DNA of 7,675 bases from Pseudomonadota bacterium. GTDB taxonomy: Bacteria; Pseudomonadota; Alphaproteobacteria; Rhizobiales; Devosiaceae. The position numbers and the translations under genes were made by a program. Positions 1 to 4,731 of this stretch are shown here, piece after piece. Position 1 is the first letter of the stretch. Each line of letters begins with the position of its first letter. Under the pieces are notes generated by a model. The model saw only the letters and a program-made list of their open reading frames with translations, had not been told where the DNA came from and ran no database searches. The DNA lies in the NCBI GenBank assembly GCA_023415605.1, contig JAEZKB010000358.1, forward strand, positions 1-7,675. Reading direction: 5' to 3'.

Positions 1-235
1 ATTCGAGGGCGAGCCATTTGAGGGTGCCGGAGCGGGCCGCCGGCGACGGGTCGGGCTCGGGCAGCCGGGCACCATAGGGGATGCCGAGCTGGGCGCAGCG
101 CAGCTCCTCGCGGAAGGCGTCGGAGCCGAACGGCTCGCGCAGCCGCACCTTGGGCATGCCCTTGCGGCGATAGTAATAGCGGTCGTTGCCGTGGCGGTCG
201 GTATCCTTGACCAACCCCTTGACCGGTACGTCCAC
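1..235 (-). CDS. int: Phage integrase (tyrosine recombinase), N-terminal part, cut by the window edge
   Basis: Integrases of this family join phage and host att sites in the cytoplasm. Only the first 78 residues are present. Seen: a basic N-terminus with DRHGNDRYYYRRKGMPKVRL, then a stretch ending TLKWLAL. This is the pattern I know from N-terminal regions of alphaproteobacterial prophage integrases, ahead of the core-binding domain. The catalytic Arg/His/Tyr residues lie outside the window, so activity cannot be judged. I chose GTG at 235 because AGGGGGAG lies just upstream, although the spacing is short. An in-frame ATG at 265 is possible, overlapping the excisionase gene, but has a poor ribosome binding site. 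It is the last gene of the leftward operon, 8 bases after xis. The attachment site is expected further left. Confidence 0.8.
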   Translation of the reverse strand, partial: MDVPVKGLVKDTDRHGNDRYYYRRKGMPKVRLREPFGSDAFREELRCAQLGIPYGARLPEPDPSPAARSGTLKWLALE

Positions 236-243
236 GTCTCCCC

Positions 244-522
244 CTACTGGACCGAGGCCAACCATGTGTCGCGCTCGGAAGGTGCCGGATTTTCGGCGCC
301 AGGGGAAGATGGGGCGGTTTCGCCCTTGTGGGGGATGGCCTCGAAGGCGCGGTCGAGCTCGTCGATGTCCCAGACGAGGCGGGTGAAGATCTGGCGCGGC
401 TTGGGCAGCACGCCGGCGGCGACGCCGCGATCGAACAGCTCGGTACCGATGCCGATATAGCTCGCCGCCTCGACGCGATCGAGGCCACGGGGCGGAATCT
501 GGACGCGCTGCCGGCGAGACAT
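244..522 (-). CDS. xis: Excisionase-like helix-turn-helix protein
   Basis: A 92-residue protein with a short AlpA/MerR-like winged-helix domain at about residues 12-58 (GLDRVEAASYIGIGTELFD, then LPKPRQIFTRLVWDIDELDRAF). In this family the domain binds DNA and either directs excision or regulates the integrase. The tail (about 60-92) is rich in Pro, Ser and Glu and looks disordered. It lies directly upstream of int, the usual xis position, which supports excisionase over a general regulator. ATG at 522 is preferred to GTG at 525 because AAAGG lies 8-9 bases upstream and the ATG overlaps the previous stop in TGATG. Its start carries one copy of the junction cassette described elsewhere. Family and position are convincing; excision itself is inferred. 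Confidence 0.75.
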   Translation of the reverse strand: MSRRQRVQIPPRGLDRVEAASYIGIGTELFDRGVAAGVLPKPRQIFTRLVWDIDELDRAFEAIPHKGETAPSSPGAENPAPSERDTWLASVQ

Positions 523-535
523 CACGCCCGCCTTT
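520..535 (-). repeat. Junction start cassette, copy 4 (xis start, divergent)
   Basis: Leftward strand reads AAAGGCGGGCGTGATG: ribosome binding purines, then TGATG combining the stop of the upstream gene with the start of xis. It differs from the other three copies (2546, 2710, 3135) by one missing base. Confidence 0.5.
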
Positions 536-782
536 GCGTGGGGGCCGTCTCGCGCAGCGGCTCGCGGCTCGCCCGGTAACTGTTCGCGGCCGGAACAGTT
601 TGCTGGCGCGGGTCGACGATGTCGAAGTCGGCGGGGTCGCGGCCGAGGTCGATGCGGATGACGCTTTCGGCGTGGCCTTCGGAGCGGAAGCGGGCAAAGT
701 GCGTCTCGCTCCAGCGCAGCACGCCGCCGCCCCAGTTCAGCAGATAGCGGCCGTCGGAGCGGCGTTTGATGGCAACGGTCAT
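522..782 (-). CDS. Hypothetical prophage protein (86 aa)
   Basis: I do not recognise this protein. It is basic at the N-terminus (MTVAIKRRSDGRYLLNWGGG), then has a short mixed region with aromatic residues (RWSETHFARFRSEGHAES) and an Arg/Pro/Thr-rich, probably disordered tail. There are no cysteines, membrane segments or signal peptide. ATG at 782 has AGGGG five bases upstream and overlaps the previous gene by four bases (ATGA); the stop overlaps the xis start as TGATG. The reading frame therefore fits the translationally coupled operon exactly. It probably serves the early or lysogenic phase with xis and int, but no function can be assigned. Confidence 0.65.
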   Translation of the reverse strand: MTVAIKRRSDGRYLLNWGGGVLRWSETHFARFRSEGHAESVIRIDLGRDPADFDIVDPRQQTVPAANSYRASREPLRETAPTQRRA

Positions 783-1429
783 TTCAACCCCTGACTGCGG
801 ATGACTTCCTCGACGGCCTGCTCGAACGGGATGCGCATCGCCTCGCGCAGCACGGCGGCCGGGGTGTTATCGTTGAGCACGCTGCAGATGGCGCAGCCGA
901 TCGAGATCGTGGCGCCCTTGACCATCAGGTTGATGATGCGGGCGCCATCGCCGGGCGCGCCTTCGCGCACTTTGGAAGCCTCACGGCCACCCTCGACGGC
1001 GGCGACCGAGAACAGGTGCATGAAGCGCACCAGCTGGCGGACGTCGGGGTCCGCCATGTGGTCATAGGTCTTCAGGATCGCCTGGTAGTCGACGAGATAT
1101 TGCTCGAAGTCGGGCGCGCGGGCGCCGTCGCCGAGGGCTTCCTTCAGGGTGCGGATGACCGTGGTGCCGGCGGACGCGCCCGAACTCTCCGGAATCGCCG
1201 GAGAGTTGGCATGGCGCAGCATCTTGAGCAGCTGGTCGACGTGGTGGGCGGCGAGGGTGAGGGCCTGGGCCTCGTCGGCGCCCTTGCGCTCGAACTCCTC
1301 GAGCACGTTGAGCGTATCGCGGCAATGCGAGCAGAGACCGGCCTCGACCCAGCTGCAGGGGCCGCGCAGATCGTCGAAACAGGCACATTCCTCGGTGCAG
1401 CCGCAGCGGCGGCAGATCGGTTCGGTCAT
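779..1429 (-). CDS. Prophage protein with N-terminal cysteine-rich zinc-knuckle motif (216 aa)
   Basis: The first 36 residues carry eight cysteines (C6, C9, C11, C15, C17, C25, C33, C36) and H35, with the signature GPCSWVEAGLCSHC. I know this CxxCxC...CxW...LCxxC pattern as a short putative zinc-binding motif recurring at the N-terminus of otherwise different phage proteins. It is followed by a predicted helical segment (about 40-73), a Ser/Ala-rich linker (about 74-88) and a helical C-terminal region (about 90-216) that I do not recognise. There is no membrane segment. ATG at 1429 has GAGG seven bases upstream and overlaps the upstream gene as ATGA. The linker DNA contains a strong 10-bp inverted repeat (1183-1207). 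Metal binding is inferred from the cysteine pattern. Confidence 0.75.
   Translation of the reverse strand: MTEPICRRCGCTEECACFDDLRGPCSWVEAGLCSHCRDTLNVLEEFERKGADEAQALTLAAHHVDQLLKMLRHANSPAIPESSGASAGTTVIRTLKEALGDGARAPDFEQYLVDYQAILKTYDHMADPDVRQLVRFMHLFSVAAVEGGREASKVREGAPGDGARIINLMVKGATISIGCAICSVLNDNTPAAVLREAMRIPFEQAVEEVIRSQGLK
1183..1207. repeat. Perfect 10-bp inverted repeat inside a coding region
   Basis: Arms AACTCTCCGG (1183-1192) and CCGGAGAGTT (1198-1207) flank a 5-base loop. The mRNA hairpin would sit in the linker of the cysteine-rich gene. No T-run follows on either strand, so it is not a standard terminator. Confidence 0.7.
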
Positions 1430-2028
1430 GACGAGACCTCAGCTTGTTTGAGTGCACGGGCCCAAAGGGCAGGCGGGATGTTCGGCCAGTGGCCTTCGGC
1501 CTCGAGGCGGGCGCGCACGGTGTCGGCGCCCTCGTCGTAGATCCGGTCGGCTAACTCCTCAGCGACCAGCCACTCGTCTTCCGGACAGGCCAGTCGATCG
1601 GCGAAGGTCATGCAGCCTTCGCAGACAACCTCGTCGCCGATCACGCGGCCGCCGTCTTCGGAGAAGGTCTCGTCGCGGCAGCGGGTGCAGGAATGGCCCA
1701 TGCCGGCGCGGATCCAGTCGGCCGGGGTGACGCTGCCGGCGTCGCGGCGCTTGTCCCAGAGCGTCACGCGCTCGCAGTCGAGGGAGACGGTTCCATCCTC
1801 GTCTGGCTCTTCGCCGAAGTAGCGGCATGCCTCGCGCATGGCGGCCTCTTCGCTGGCGGCAAAAAACGGCTGCCAGTCGAATTCCCCGCCATGGCCGATG
1901 GCAAAGGCCAGCAGCGGTTCCTCGGTCGTTGCGGCAGCGATGGCCTCCGAGAGTGGCAGCGGCGGCAGCAGTGGCGCGGCGACGGCGCCTGCAGCGGTGA
2001 GCAAAAAGGTGCGGCGGGAGAGAGCCAT
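1426..2028 (-). CDS. Tat-signal-bearing protein with a Cys4 zinc-ribbon-like motif (200 aa)
   Basis: The N-terminus has a twin-arginine motif (SRRTFLL, R5-R6), a hydrophobic stretch (about 8-26) and a possible cleavage region SEAIAAA-TTEE near residue 33. This looks like a Tat signal, which would export the folded protein. The mature part has aromatic/acidic segments (GGEFDWQPFFAASEE) and a probable metal site C114-x2-C117...C136-x2-C139 with H112 nearby. The C-terminus is acidic and helical. I do not recognise an enzyme family. ATG at 2028 is preferred to GTG at 2031: GGGGAGG lies six bases upstream and the start overlaps the previous stop in TGATG. Alternatively the RR stretch may be accidental and the protein cytoplasmic, as phage zinc-ribbon proteins usually are. 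Confidence 0.75.
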   Translation of the reverse strand: MALSRRTFLLTAAGAVAAPLLPPLPLSEAIAAATTEEPLLAFAIGHGGEFDWQPFFAASEEAAMREACRYFGEEPDEDGTVSLDCERVTLWDKRRDAGSVTPADWIRAGMGHSCTRCRDETFSEDGGRVIGDEVVCEGCMTFADRLACPEDEWLVAEELADRIYDEGADTVRARLEAEGHWPNIPPALWARALKQAEVSS

Positions 2029-2291
2029 CACCGGCCTCCCCGCAGGGCGGATTGCTGGAGGAAGGGGCCGGTGAGGGGGAGTTCGAGCTCGCCGTCGCCG
2101 ACGCGCATGCGGCGGATGTCGCGGGTGACCCAGTTGCCGTTGTCGTCGAGCGTGACTTTCGGGCTGAGCCGCTCGGACTTGATGGCGGCGAGGAGGTTCA
2201 CCAGCGGGTCAGAGGTCACACGTTCGGGCTGTGGCGGGCGGATGTCGGCGCCAAGGGCAGGGAGGATGGTGTTCTGGGCGGAGAGGGTCAA
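2028..2291 (-). CDS. Hypothetical prophage protein with TTG start (87 aa)
   Basis: The protein begins MTLSAQNTILPALGADIRPP and ends LTGPFLQQSALRGGR. It has a central amphipathic stretch (VNLLAAIKSERLS) followed by a charged region (LDDNGNWVTRDIRRMRVGDG). No cysteines, membrane segment or signal, and I do not recognise the family. The start is a TTG at 2291 overlapping the upstream stop as TTGA, with a perfect GGAGG six bases upstream; no ATG fits. The same frame stays open upstream through the neighbouring gene, so an ATG-only search would wrongly extend it to about 175 residues. Its stop overlaps the Tat-type gene start by one base. The gene is well supported; its function is unknown. Confidence 0.65.
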   Translation of the reverse strand: MTLSAQNTILPALGADIRPPQPERVTSDPLVNLLAAIKSERLSPKVTLDDNGNWVTRDIRRMRVGDGELELPLTGPFLQQSALRGGR

Positions 2292-2548
2292 TTGCTGCCT
2301 CCGGCGAGTGCGATGCCGGCCGCCATGAGGCGTTCGGAAACGAAGCGTTGCACGTCGGGGTCGATGTCCATCTCGGCGGGCAGGCCGCAGAGCGCCTCTG
2401 CCTGCTGGGCGATGGCTGCCGCATAGGTCTCGCGGGTGAAGCCAAGCTGCTTGGCGGTATGCACGAGGATCAACGCGAGATCGGTCACATTGACTGCGTT
2501 GATCGTTCCCTCGGGGAACCAGGTGGGCGCGGTGGCTTCGACCGACAT
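2288..2548 (-). CDS. Hypothetical helical prophage protein (86 aa)
   Basis: Predicted mostly alpha-helical (VTDLALILVHTAKQLGF, TYAAAIAQQAEALCGLP, DVQRFVSERLMAAGIALAG), with a short N-terminal extension containing TWFPEG. The hydrophobic faces are amphipathic rather than membrane-spanning. I do not recognise a family. ATG at 2548 is chosen over GTG at 2551: AAAGG lies upstream and the ATG overlaps the zinc-finger gene stop in TGATG. The stop overlaps the next gene's TTG. High GC at third codon positions and the tight overlaps support a real gene. It probably belongs to the same small accessory set as its neighbours; the role is unknown. Confidence 0.65.
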   Translation of the reverse strand: MSVEATAPTWFPEGTINAVNVTDLALILVHTAKQLGFTRETYAAAIAQQAEALCGLPAEMDIDPDVQRFVSERLMAAGIALAGGSN

Positions 2549-2562
2549 CACGCACCGCCTTT
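2546..2562 (-). repeat. Junction start cassette, copy 3
   Basis: Leftward strand reads AAAGGCGGTGCGTGATG. It encodes the C-terminal K-G-G-A of the upstream gene, its TGA and the overlapping ATG of the next gene, with purine-rich AAAGG as ribosome binding site. Confidence 0.6.
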
Positions 2563-2712
2563 CCGGGCGGCGTTCGCCTTGGGCGGCTGGATGCCGTGGA
2601 CCTGGGCGAGGTGCATGGCGAGGCCGCGGTCGCCGTGGACGCGGAAGCTGCAGTGCGGGCAGGGGGTGTGCGCGCGGCTATCGGCGCGGGTGCGCTTCTT
2701 CTTGTCGGCCAT
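2548..2712 (-). CDS. Small C2H2 zinc-finger protein (54 aa)
   Basis: The protein starts with a basic tail (MADKKKRTRADSRAH) and then has C18-x2-C21-x12-H34-x4-H39 (CPHCSFRVHGDRGLAMHLAQVH). F23 and L31 support the fit: L31 stands three residues before the first histidine, as in classical C2H2 fingers. It is shorter and differently spaced from the bacterial Ros/MucR finger (usually C-x2-C-x9-H). The basic tail suggests nucleic-acid binding. ATG at 2712 has AAGGCAGG about six bases upstream and overlaps the previous stop as TGATG; the stop overlaps the next gene identically. Metal and DNA binding are inferred from the motif. A 54-residue single finger might instead serve protein contacts. Confidence 0.75.
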   Translation of the reverse strand: MADKKKRTRADSRAHTPCPHCSFRVHGDRGLAMHLAQVHGIQPPKANAARKGGA

Positions 2713-2726
2713 CACGCACCTGCCTT
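2710..2726 (-). repeat. Junction start cassette, copy 2
   Basis: Leftward strand reads AAGGCAGGTGCGTGATG, at the start of the zinc-finger gene. It encodes K-A-G-A-stop of the upstream frame and the next ATG. It shares GGTGCGTGATG exactly with copies at 2546 and 3135. Confidence 0.6.
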
Positions 2727-3137
2727 AGGTTCAAAGCCGCGTGTGGAGGGTTCGAGATGGTCGAGCGCAAGCTGGTCGCCATGGCGTGGTGGCGACGGGA
2801 GGAGTGGGCCGAGGTCCGGGCGCTGTTTGCCGACCCGGAGCGTTTCAGCCCCAACTACGACGTCTGGCTGGCGCGCGCCGAACAGCAGCTGATGCAGCTG
2901 AAGATGCGGGGCCAGCCGGTTCGCCGGGTCGAGGTCGGGCTCGACGCCGTCCGCGCCTGGTGCGCCCGCCATGGGCGCAACATCAATGCCGATGAGCGTG
3001 CAGGGCTCGCGGCGGCCATTGCCAGCGGGCAACTCGACGGCTGACACGGTCAGCAGTGCGCCGTCATCGATGACCTCCAACGTCGTGCGGGGCAGAGTCC
3101 AGACGATATCGGCGAGCATGGAATCGCTCTCACGCAT
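2712..3137 (-). CDS. Uncertain leftward reading frame (141 aa) that overlaps an opposite-strand gene
   Basis: This frame fits the operon exactly: ATG at 3137 sits in a TGATG overlap, and its stop forms the TGATG of the zinc-finger gene. Both ends carry the junction cassette, and its C-terminus (KAGA) matches the pattern of neighbouring proteins. The first 45 or so residues (MRESDSMLADIVWTLPRTTL, EVIDDGALLTVSAVELPAG) look like a real protein. The rest (e.g. HLQLHQLLFGARQPDVVVG) looks like antisense translation of the rightward gene 2757-3044, which it fully covers. It may be a short gene whose middle was displaced by that insertion, or a true overlapping pair. I do not recognise a family. Confidence 0.4.
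   Translation of the reverse strand: MRESDSMLADIVWTLPRTTLEVIDDGALLTVSAVELPAGNGRREPCTLIGIDVAPMAGAPGADGVEPDLDPANRLAPHLQLHQLLFGARQPDVVVGAETLRVGKQRPDLGPLLPSPPRHGDQLALDHLEPSTRGFEPKAGA
2757..3044 (+). CDS. Conserved-looking hypothetical protein nested opposite to the left operon (95 aa)
   Basis: Compact helical protein: MVERKLVAMAWWRREEWAEV, then PNYDVWLARAEQQL, VRRVEVGLDAVRAWCARHG and a C-terminal helix. I recall small alphaproteobacterial proteins with this same WWRxxxW...YDxWLxxAE...VxVDxxxLxAWC pattern but no known function. Nearly all codons end in G or C, and a perfect GGAGGG lies six bases before the ATG. These make it more convincing than the opposing leftward frame. It runs against the operon around it, as phage moron genes do, so it may have its own promoter and be expressed in the lysogen; no clear promoter or terminator is visible. 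Its transcript would be antisense to the leftward mRNA. Confidence 0.7.
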   Translation: MVERKLVAMAWWRREEWAEVRALFADPERFSPNYDVWLARAEQQLMQLKMRGQPVRRVEVGLDAVRAWCARHGRNINADERAGLAAAIASGQLDG

Positions 3138-3151
3138 CACGCACCGACTTT
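3135..3151 (-). repeat. Junction start cassette, copy 1
   Basis: Leftward strand reads AAAGTCGGTGCGTGATG, encoding K-V-G-A-stop of the upstream gene and the next start codon. Confidence 0.6.
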
Positions 3152-3574
3152 CTGCGATGGGATGGGCAGCAGCGCGACGTGGTGAGCAAGCTTGGCGCAG
3201 ACCTTTGGCCAGATGCGGGCCATGGTGTCGTCAGTGATCTGTATGCCCTTCATCTGGGCGCGGATGCGGGTGGCATCGACCAGCTGCAGGGCGCGGGAGG
3301 CGCTGGCCTCGATCAACTCGTCGTCGGTGGGCTGCACCGGTTCGTCGATCCGGACGAAGATCTGATTGGCAACGGCCCGGGCGGCTTCGGCCAGCTGGGT
3401 GAGCTCGTAGCGGGAGAAGCCCTCACGCAGCAACGCAGCTTCGGTGCAGCCGCCTTCGGCATTGAGCTTGACCATGGCCTCCGCCAGCTGGCGGGTGCGC
3501 AAGTCGGCGTTGATTATGGTGACGGAGGCCTGCGCTGGAAGCGGGCGGGCCGGGATGGCAGTAGCGGATTGCAT
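3137..3574 (-). CDS. Hypothetical protein, first gene of the leftward operon (145 aa)
   Basis: Mostly helical after a short Ala/Pro-rich start (MQSATAIPARPLPAQASVTI): LRTRQLAEAMVKLNAEGGCT, LLREGFSRYELTQLAEAARA, then an acidic linker and LVDATRIRAQMKGIQITDDT. Residues 38-70 could form a small HTH-like unit (TEAALLREGFSRYELTQLAE), but this is weak. I do not recognise a family. ATG at 3574 has AGGAG seven bases upstream, and that site lies in the 3' arm of an 8-bp hairpin in the leader. The first position after the left promoter is where lambda keeps N; nothing here looks like an N-type arginine-rich antiterminator. The stop forms TGATG with the next frame. Confidence 0.7.
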   Translation of the reverse strand: MQSATAIPARPLPAQASVTIINADLRTRQLAEAMVKLNAEGGCTEAALLREGFSRYELTQLAEAARAVANQIFVRIDEPVQPTDDELIEASASRALQLVDATRIRAQMKGIQITDDTMARIWPKVCAKLAHHVALLPIPSQKVGA

Positions 3575-3577
3575 AAC

Positions 3578-3600
3578 GAGGCTCCTAACATTGGAGCCTC
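3578..3600 (-). promoter_or_regulatory. Leader hairpin masking the ribosome binding site of the left operon
   Basis: Perfect 8-bp inverted repeat GAGGCTCC - 7 bases - GGAGCCTC. On the leftward transcript the second arm contains the AGGAG ribosome binding site of the gene starting at 3574, so the folded RNA would hide it. Its other arm lies very close to the predicted transcript start. It could also be a protein-binding site on DNA. Confidence 0.55.
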
Positions 3601-3601
3601 C

Positions 3602-3630
3602 ATGTTGCGATTATCGCACCAAAGTGTCAA
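3602..3630 (-). promoter_or_regulatory. Probable early leftward promoter (PL-like)
   Basis: The leftward strand has a perfect TTGACA (3630-3625). Seventeen bases on lies CAACAT, a weak -10; a better hexamer GATAAT lies only nine bases on, inside operator 3606-3618. The module TTGAC-N5-GGTGC-(operator)-GCAAC is shared with the rightward promoter. The exact -10 is uncertain. It would drive the ten-frame leftward operon. Confidence 0.55.
3606..3618. promoter_or_regulatory. Predicted repressor operator OL1
   Basis: Perfect 13-bp odd palindrome TGCGATTATCGCA lying just downstream of the left promoter TTGACA, where bound repressor would block RNA polymerase. Same form as the sites at 3641, 4676, 4710 and 4744. 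Confidence 0.65.
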
Positions 3631-3640
3631 GCGAGCACGA

Positions 3641-3653
3641 TGCGAATTTCGCA
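3641..3653. promoter_or_regulatory. Predicted repressor operator OL2
   Basis: Perfect 13-bp odd palindrome TGCGAATTTCGCA, centred 35 bp from OL1 on the upstream side of the left promoter -35 box. Confidence 0.65.
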
Positions 3654-3678
3654 CCGAACATTAAGCGGAATCAGAATC

Positions 3679-3694
3679 GACTCAAAAGTGAGTC
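3679..3694. promoter_or_regulatory. Inverted repeat of unknown role between the left promoter and the 3734 gene
   Basis: Perfect 6-bp arms GACTCA and TGAGTC around AAAG. The sequence is unlike the repressor operators, so it may bind a different protein. It lies about 40 bases before the rightward gene at 3734 and could control it. No T-run follows that would make it a terminator. Confidence 0.4.
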
Positions 3695-3733
3695 TGTGCT
3701 TTGTTCTGCCTATGTTCTCATTTTGGAATGCTG

Positions 3734-3994
3734 ATGATGCGAACGGAGATGGTCTTCCAGCTGCATATGACATGTTCAAATTGCCTAAGGCCGAGCGTGC
3801 GGGATGTTGTTATCCCGCCCGTCGACGACGCTCCTTACGACGTCGACAGTTTCCTCGAGAGCGGCCTAGCGAGGTCGCTGCAGTTTCACTGCGGACACTG
3901 TGATAGCGCGATTGCCCGCCTCGTCGCCGTCACAATCGACCGCGAGCGGAGCCCGGCGACGCCGGAGCAGGAGATGCTTAGCTGGGCTAGCTAG
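3734..3994 (+). CDS. Small CxxC...CxxC zinc-ribbon-like protein (86 aa)
   Basis: A CSNC pair (C14, C17) and a CGHC pair (C53, C56) are separated by an acidic, strand-rich region (VRDVVIPPVDDAPYDVDSFL). This spacing suits a zinc ribbon. I recall similar short rhizobial proteins (QLHMTCxNC...CxxC) without known function. Several in-frame ATGs exist (3701, 3728, 3734, 3737, 3749); 3734 is chosen because TTGGA lies six bases upstream, but 3737 or 3749 is possible. Codons are less GC-biased than in the early operons. It is transcribed rightward, tail to tail with the repressor gene, and the two stop codons share one CTAG. A gene beside cI with its own AT-rich upstream region may be expressed in the lysogen. 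Confidence 0.65.
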   Translation: MMRTEMVFQLHMTCSNCLRPSVRDVVIPPVDDAPYDVDSFLESGLARSLQFHCGHCDSAIARLVAVTIDRERSPATPEQEMLSWAS

Positions 3995-4674
3995 AAGCTA
4001 ACCTGCGCTCCCCGAACAAGGGCAATGATTTCCACCGTGGTGCCGTCGTCTGCGCCTCGGTCATGAAAGACCACGATGGGTCGGTGCTTGCCGTTGTTGG
4101 ATCGGGGATGAAACTCGATGCGATCGGCGTAGTACTCGATCTGCTTTATTGACCACTCTCGGACGTGCCCCCCGTCCCTGGTCCGCTGTACCACCACGAT
4201 CATACCGTCGCGCAGCGGCACCCGGTCGGAGATGTCTTCAAAGGCAAGAGCGACCACCTGATATCCCGGCAGGATGGGGGTGGGCTTCAGGGCGTTCATC
4301 GAGTCGCCCTCGACCTGGAACAGCAGAATGCGGGCGGAGGGAAACTCCCTGTCGGCCGGCACCAGGATCGTCTCCGGCTCACGCTGATCGAAGTCGTCCA
4401 CTTCGCGGAACGCTCCCGCCTCCACCTTGCCGGCCAATTGGGCGTGACGCATCACAGTGGGCTGTAGCGTCACTTCAGAGGTGAAATTAGGCGGAGCTTC
4501 GCCAAGGTACTCCGCGGCCTTTACGATCTCATGGCTGGCAAGCCGGCGCTTTCCGCTGAGTATTTTGCTGACGGCGCTCTTGTCGACGCCAAGATGCTCC
4601 GCAAGCCCGGACTGTGTTTTGCCTGGCTTTTTGAGGCTCTCTCGAATGAGCGCGACGTAAGGATCTTCTGCCAT
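3991..4674 (-). CDS. cI: CI-type phage repressor: HTH plus LexA/S24 self-cleavage domain (227 aa)
   Basis: N-terminal XRE helix-turn-helix at about residues 5-58 (TQSGLAEHLGVDKSAVSKIL). C-terminal peptidase S24 domain: probable cleavage site A86-G87 (KVEAGAF), catalytic S125 in VEGDSMN and K177 in WSIKQIE. Proteins of this family repress the lytic promoters and cut themselves when RecA is activated by DNA damage, so the prophage should be SOS-inducible. ATG at 4674 gives a protein of typical length; the frame is open further upstream, but that part would cross the operators and has no HTH-family similarity. There is no good ribosome binding site and the operator 4676-4688 ends one base before the ATG, so a leaderless mRNA is likely. 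It is divergent from the Cro-like gene. Confidence 0.92.
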   Translation of the reverse strand: MAEDPYVALIRESLKKPGKTQSGLAEHLGVDKSAVSKILSGKRRLASHEIVKAAEYLGEAPPNFTSEVTLQPTVMRHAQLAGKVEAGAFREVDDFDQREPETILVPADREFPSARILLFQVEGDSMNALKPTPILPGYQVVALAFEDISDRVPLRDGMIVVVQRTRDGGHVREWSIKQIEYYADRIEFHPRSNNGKHRPIVVFHDRGADDGTTVEIIALVRGAQVSF

Positions 4675-4675
4675 G

Positions 4676-4688
4676 TGCGCTTTTCGCA
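4676..4688. promoter_or_regulatory. Predicted operator next to the cI start (OR3-like)
   Basis: TGCGCTTTTCGCA with perfect TGCG/CGCA arms, extended to GTGCG/CGCAC. It lies one base upstream of the cI ATG, so repressor or Cro bound here would shut off cI. Centre at 4682. Confidence 0.65.
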
Positions 4689-4709
4689 CGACGGCAGCCG
4701 GGTGTCTTG

Positions 4710-4722
4710 CGCGTAAATCGCA
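4710..4722. promoter_or_regulatory. Predicted operator, middle site (OR2-like)
   Basis: CGCGTAAATCGCA: one mismatch in the left TGCG arm. The centre, 4716, is exactly 34 bp from both flanking sites. The site can alternatively be read as a 17-bp repeat with arms TTGCG/CGCAA. Confidence 0.6.
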
Positions 4723-4731
4723 ACATTGAGA

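Noticed and set aside
2292..2555. A longer version of the 2028-2291 gene starting far upstream
   Set aside because: The upstream part is an out-of-frame, Arg/His-rich translation of the well-supported 2288-2548 gene; the TTG at 2291 has a perfect ribosome binding site.
3063..3074. GTCATCGATGAC palindrome as terminator or operator for the nested gene
   Set aside because: No loop or T-run, and explained by the codons of the leftward frame (V-I-D-D).
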